Origin: Deltaproteobacteria bacterium
GTDB lineage: Bacteria; Desulfobacterota; Desulfuromonadia; Geobacterales; Pseudopelobacteraceae
Length of the DNA: 64,000 nucleotides
Assembly (NCBI GenBank): GCA_021780495.1
Contig: JAJXYO010000052.1
Coordinates: forward strand, 1-64,000
Direction of reading: 5' to 3'
Position 1 is the stretch's first letter; the number at the start of each line of letters is the position of its first letter. Position numbers and translations under genes: made by a program. The notes below the pieces were generated by a model. That model saw only the letters and a list, made by a program, of their open reading frames with translations. It did no database searches and had not been told where the DNA came from. Positions 61,250 to 64,000 of the stretch are shown here, piece after piece.

Positions 61250-62777
61250 AACACGCGCCGGAAATGGCGCCCATAACTCAGGAAGCGGGATGGGAGGGTG
61301 CCAGCGGGATGGCTTTCCACGGGAACTTGCTATTCGCGCGAGCGATATGTCCGCTGTCTTGGATTCATTCTCGTCCGCCAGGGCGCTTCATGACGATCTG
61401 TATGTCGAAACCTGGATCCAGAGTAGCAGGCGGTGTGCCTCGCTGAATACCATGATCGTTCCCCTGGATGCCGTCAAGGGGTGGAACAGAGACCCGCAGT
61501 CCGGCAATCTTGCACATGATACCGGGCGCTTTTTCAGCGTTATCGGGCTTCAGGTCCGCCATCAGGGCAAACAGGCTGAAATCGTATGGGACCAGCCGAT
61601 TATCGAGCAACCCGAGATCGGCATCCTGGGGATTCTGGCGAAATCCATACATGGCAGCTTGCATTTCTGTATGCAGGCCAAAGAAGAACCCGGCAATATC
61701 GGCGCTGCCCAGCTCTCCCCAACCGTTCAGGCTACGTATAGTAACTATAGCGGCGCCCATGGTGGCGGCAAGCCTCAGTTTCTGGAGTATTTTCTGGACC
61801 CTGATCCCGACAGGCTCATTTTTTCCCGGCTGCAAACCGAGGATGGCGGCAGATTCCTGTACAAGTCGAATCGCAACATGATTGTCTCCGTTGGAGACGA
61901 TTTCCCGGTGCAGCTTCCCGCGGGCTTCATCTGGCTGACGCTCAAGCAGATCTCCGCTCTGCTTGACAGGGACTATCTGTTTAACGCCTGCACGCGCAGT
62001 ATCCTGTCCAGCTTTTTCTGGGCCGGAACGCGTGTCAGGAGCGGTTCCGGACACGTTGATCCAGGCGATGCGGACAAACCGCATGATCGTGCCGCTGCTG
62101 CTGCCTGCCCGGTAGCAGTGGAGAAAACGGGGCCGGCACCCTCAGAATCCCAAGACCTGCGCGCCACCCTTCAATGGATTGATGACCAAAAAGCATGTAA
62201 CCATATGCTGGCCAAGCGGATCGGTTTGAATGACCTGCAGGAATGGGAGCTCGATGGAAAGGGCTTTTTTTCTCATAAAGAAAAGCGTTTTTTCAGGATC
62301 GTGGGGCTGAGTGTTTCTACCGAATCCAGAGAAATCAGGACATGGGAGCAACCGATTATCGAGAATCAGACGGCAGGTATAATCGGGTTGTTGGTCAGGA
62401 ACGGCCGCAATGGAATAGAATTGCTCATGCAAGCCAAGGCAGAGGTTGGCAACAAGAGTGCGGTCCAACTCGGCCCTACGGTCCAGTTTACCCAGTGCAA
62501 TTATGAGGGAAGTAAAAAACTTCACAAGCCGTTTCTGTACGACGAATTTTCAGAATCCCGGACTTTCAAGGTGATCCATGAGAGCAGGCAGACCGAGGAG
62601 GGGGCCCGCTTCTACCGTGAATTTCATCTGCACCGTGTGCTGATGTTGCCGGATGAGATGGAAATCAAGCTACCTGCCGACTACCGCTGGTTACCGCTGG
62701 AGCATATCGCCTTTCTTCTTCACCTGGGGGATCAGGTCAATTCATGTGCCCGTAGCATTTTATTCTGTCTGTTCTAA
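61242..62777 (+). CDS. NDP-hexose 2,3-dehydratase
   Basis: A 511-residue protein made of two homologous halves, as in EvaA/TylC-type dehydratases that remove the C2 hydroxyl from a dTDP-4-keto-6-deoxy sugar on the way to 2,6-dideoxy sugars. In the first half WDQPIIEQPEIGILGIL and FCMQAKEEPGNIGAAQLSPT are close to the family signature. In the second half WEQPIIENQTAGIIGLL and LLMQAKAEVGNKSAVQLGPT repeat it. The GTG at 61242 has a GGAGGG site; an ATG at 61224 overlaps that site. The linker (residues 265-295) is Ala/Pro-rich. Confidence 0.85.
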   Translation: MIETRAGNGAHNSGSGMGGCQRDGFPRELAIRASDMSAVLDSFSSARALHDDLYVETWIQSSRRCASLNTMIVPLDAVKGWNRDPQSGNLAHDTGRFFSVIGLQVRHQGKQAEIVWDQPIIEQPEIGILGILAKSIHGSLHFCMQAKEEPGNIGAAQLSPTVQATYSNYSGAHGGGKPQFLEYFLDPDPDRLIFSRLQTEDGGRFLYKSNRNMIVSVGDDFPVQLPAGFIWLTLKQISALLDRDYLFNACTRSILSSFFWAGTRVRSGSGHVDPGDADKPHDRAAAAACPVAVEKTGPAPSESQDLRATLQWIDDQKACNHMLAKRIGLNDLQEWELDGKGFFSHKEKRFFRIVGLSVSTESREIRTWEQPIIENQTAGIIGLLVRNGRNGIELLMQAKAEVGNKSAVQLGPTVQFTQCNYEGSKKLHKPFLYDEFSESRTFKVIHESRQTEEGARFYREFHLHRVLMLPDEMEIKLPADYRWLPLEHIAFLLHLGDQVNSCARSILFCLF

Positions 62778-62785
62778 GGATTGTC

Positions 62786-64000
62786 ATGCCAGATATCATC
62801 ACTGACCGTTACCGGCCATCAGCGGATGCGAACCGTGAAAAAAAACTGCATCGATTTGATGGTGTTGCAATTCTGCTGCTGTTCCTGGTTGCTCTCGGGA
62901 TACGCCTGTACCTCTATCGCTTCAATGATGTGATCTCCGTTGATGGCACCGGGTATGTTGGCACAGCCCGTAAACTTATGAGCGGTGATATCAGCGGTCT
63001 GGGGTATTACGGATTTTACCCCGTGCTGGCGTGGTTGTTAGGACTGACAGGCATTGACCTGGAAACAGCGGCGCAGCTTGTGTCGGTTATCATGGGGAGC
63101 CTGCTGGTTGTCCCGCTGTATCTCCTGGGCCAGCTGCTTTACTCGCGGACCACCGCTTTAGCCGCGTGTATTGTGTCAATCGTGTGGTCATCCCACCTGT
63201 TTGTTTCCTGTATAGTCGCGAATCAATCCACCTACACGACCTTGGCGCTGACGGCTGTTTACCTTGTCATGCGCATGTTTGATCGACGTCTGTTTTCCTA
63301 TGGTTGTTGGGCGGGCATCGTCATGGGGCTGGCCTTTTTCACGCGGCCGGAAGCCTTTCTGCTTTTTCTGGTCATGCCGCTTGCGTATGTGTTTGAAAAT
63401 CGCCGGGAGCTGCGTGCGGTGTGGCGGCCAATCGTTGCATACGGAACGGTCTTTGCCGTCATTCTTCTCATGAACACGCTCCTGATACATCACTTCAGTG
63501 GTGTATGGCAGCTCTCCGCCAAAACATCCAGCGCATTGGGCGACAGCTTGAGCTATTACCTGAAAATACGAGACGTCAACCTGATCCCGGGTGGCAAATC
63601 TATTGGCTATCTGGAGTTGATCACTCGGTATCCGGGGTTTATTCTGACAAATCCGATTCAGAATCTGAAAACCATCGTCGAAACAACATTGCCCGTATCC
63701 CTGTGGCTGCTTGCCGTGATCGGCTTTGTCTCAGGCGGCATGCGCGGTCAGATCGTGTTCAAGCGCTTGTATCTGATCTGCACGTTCGCGCCGCTTGCTG
63801 TCATCATACTGTTTTACTACATAAATGGTGGCTATATGGAACCATACCTGCCGGTACTGTTCCTGTGGTGCGCGGAAGGAGGACGTTCCGTTGAACGATT
63901 CGTAATGCAGCGGGTACTGGTACCGGCTGGTTATTGTTCTGAGAAGCTTGTCCGGCACACCCCCGGTGTGCTGATCGCCTCATGCATCTATGCCGTGGTC
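62786..64000 (+). CDS. GT39-like membrane glycosyltransferase, C-terminus missing
   Basis: About 405 residues are seen before the right edge of the window; the gene continues. It is a polytopic protein with a first helix at residues 30-48 and then a periplasmic loop with VDGTGYVGTARKLMSGD, the acidic active-site type of loop found in ArnT/PMT-like enzymes. FFTRPEAFLLFLV near residue 180 is also typical. It would transfer a sugar from the polyprenyl carrier loaded by the GtrB-like protein. TAAGGA precedes the ATG. Confidence 0.82.
   Translation, partial: MPDIITDRYRPSADANREKKLHRFDGVAILLLFLVALGIRLYLYRFNDVISVDGTGYVGTARKLMSGDISGLGYYGFYPVLAWLLGLTGIDLETAAQLVSVIMGSLLVVPLYLLGQLLYSRTTALAACIVSIVWSSHLFVSCIVANQSTYTTLALTAVYLVMRMFDRRLFSYGCWAGIVMGLAFFTRPEAFLLFLVMPLAYVFENRRELRAVWRPIVAYGTVFAVILLMNTLLIHHFSGVWQLSAKTSSALGDSLSYYLKIRDVNLIPGGKSIGYLELITRYPGFILTNPIQNLKTIVETTLPVSLWLLAVIGFVSGGMRGQIVFKRLYLICTFAPLAVIILFYYINGGYMEPYLPVLFLWCAEGGRSVERFVMQRVLVPAGYCSEKLVRHTPGVLIASCIYAVV

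Noticed and set aside
1-64000. tRNA, rRNA and GEMM riboswitch search by eye
   Set aside because: No cloverleaf with a TTCGA-type loop, no rRNA segment and no GEMM-like consensus was recognised in any gap.

Overview
The window looks like a chromosome segment of a GC-rich, Geobacter-like member of the Desulfuromonadia (Deltaproteobacteria/Desulfobacterota). The hydrogenase genes are in the order hybS-hybA-hybB-hybL-hybP, as in Geobacter. There is a short triheme c7-type cytochrome, a metV-metF pair, a perfect sigma-54 promoter next to an NtrC-type regulator, and abundant short dispersed palindromic repeats. The species cannot be named from sequence alone.

Layout. 1-3.0 kb: the 5' part of cysS, a nucleoside-recognition membrane protein and an MFS transporter. 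3.2-4.9 kb: a small unknown gene, a broken nucleotidyltransferase and a REP-flanked Y1 transposase. 4.9-7.5 kb: a two-component system (histidine kinase and sigma-54 activator), divergent from the uptake [NiFe] hydrogenase operon hybSABLP (7.7-13.6 kb). 13.6-21.1 kb, minus strand: a TetR-controlled RND efflux operon (TetR, lipoprotein adaptor, small DMT transporter, RND pump, TolC) into which a GxxExxY nuclease-fold cassette has inserted. 21.6 kb: an isolated secreted protein. 22.7-49.1 kb: a large cell-surface polysaccharide locus, AT-rich at its left end. It has three PAPS-type sulfotransferases, GDP-perosamine genes (gmd and an aminotransferase), at least five glycosyltransferases, two methyltransferases, an ABC flippase, a Wzx flippase, a Wzy-like polymerase, a WcaJ/WbaP-type initiating transferase, a Wzi-like protein, a very large SLBB export protein and a Wzz-like protein. 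49.1-56.2 kb: PAP2 phosphatase, FmdB, metV-metF, galU, a TIGR04073-like protein, a family B DNA polymerase and a 2-Cys peroxiredoxin. 56.3-59 kb: a HipBA-like module flanked on both sides by copies of one palindrome. 59-64 kb: a c7-type cytochrome, then a second sugar-modification cluster (GtrB-like transferase, NDP-hexose 2,3-dehydratase, truncated GT39-like membrane protein).

How the genes work together. The hydrogenase passes electrons from H2 oxidation through HybA and HybB towards quinone, and its likely regulator sits divergently beside it. In the polysaccharide locus, perosamine formation, sulfation and methylation point to a decorated surface polymer that is started by the polyprenyl-phosphate transferase, flipped and polymerised by Wzx/Wzy, and exported by the SLBB protein with Wzz.

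The most unusual signals are insertions that have rewritten gene ends. The GxxExxY cassette fuses in frame to the RND pump and supplies the start and signal-peptide core of TolC. The transposase-flanking repeat replaces the kinase C-terminus. A Wzi-like N-terminal module is embedded inside an SLBB domain of the export protein. The other standout is a set of six matching palindromes on both sides of hipBA.
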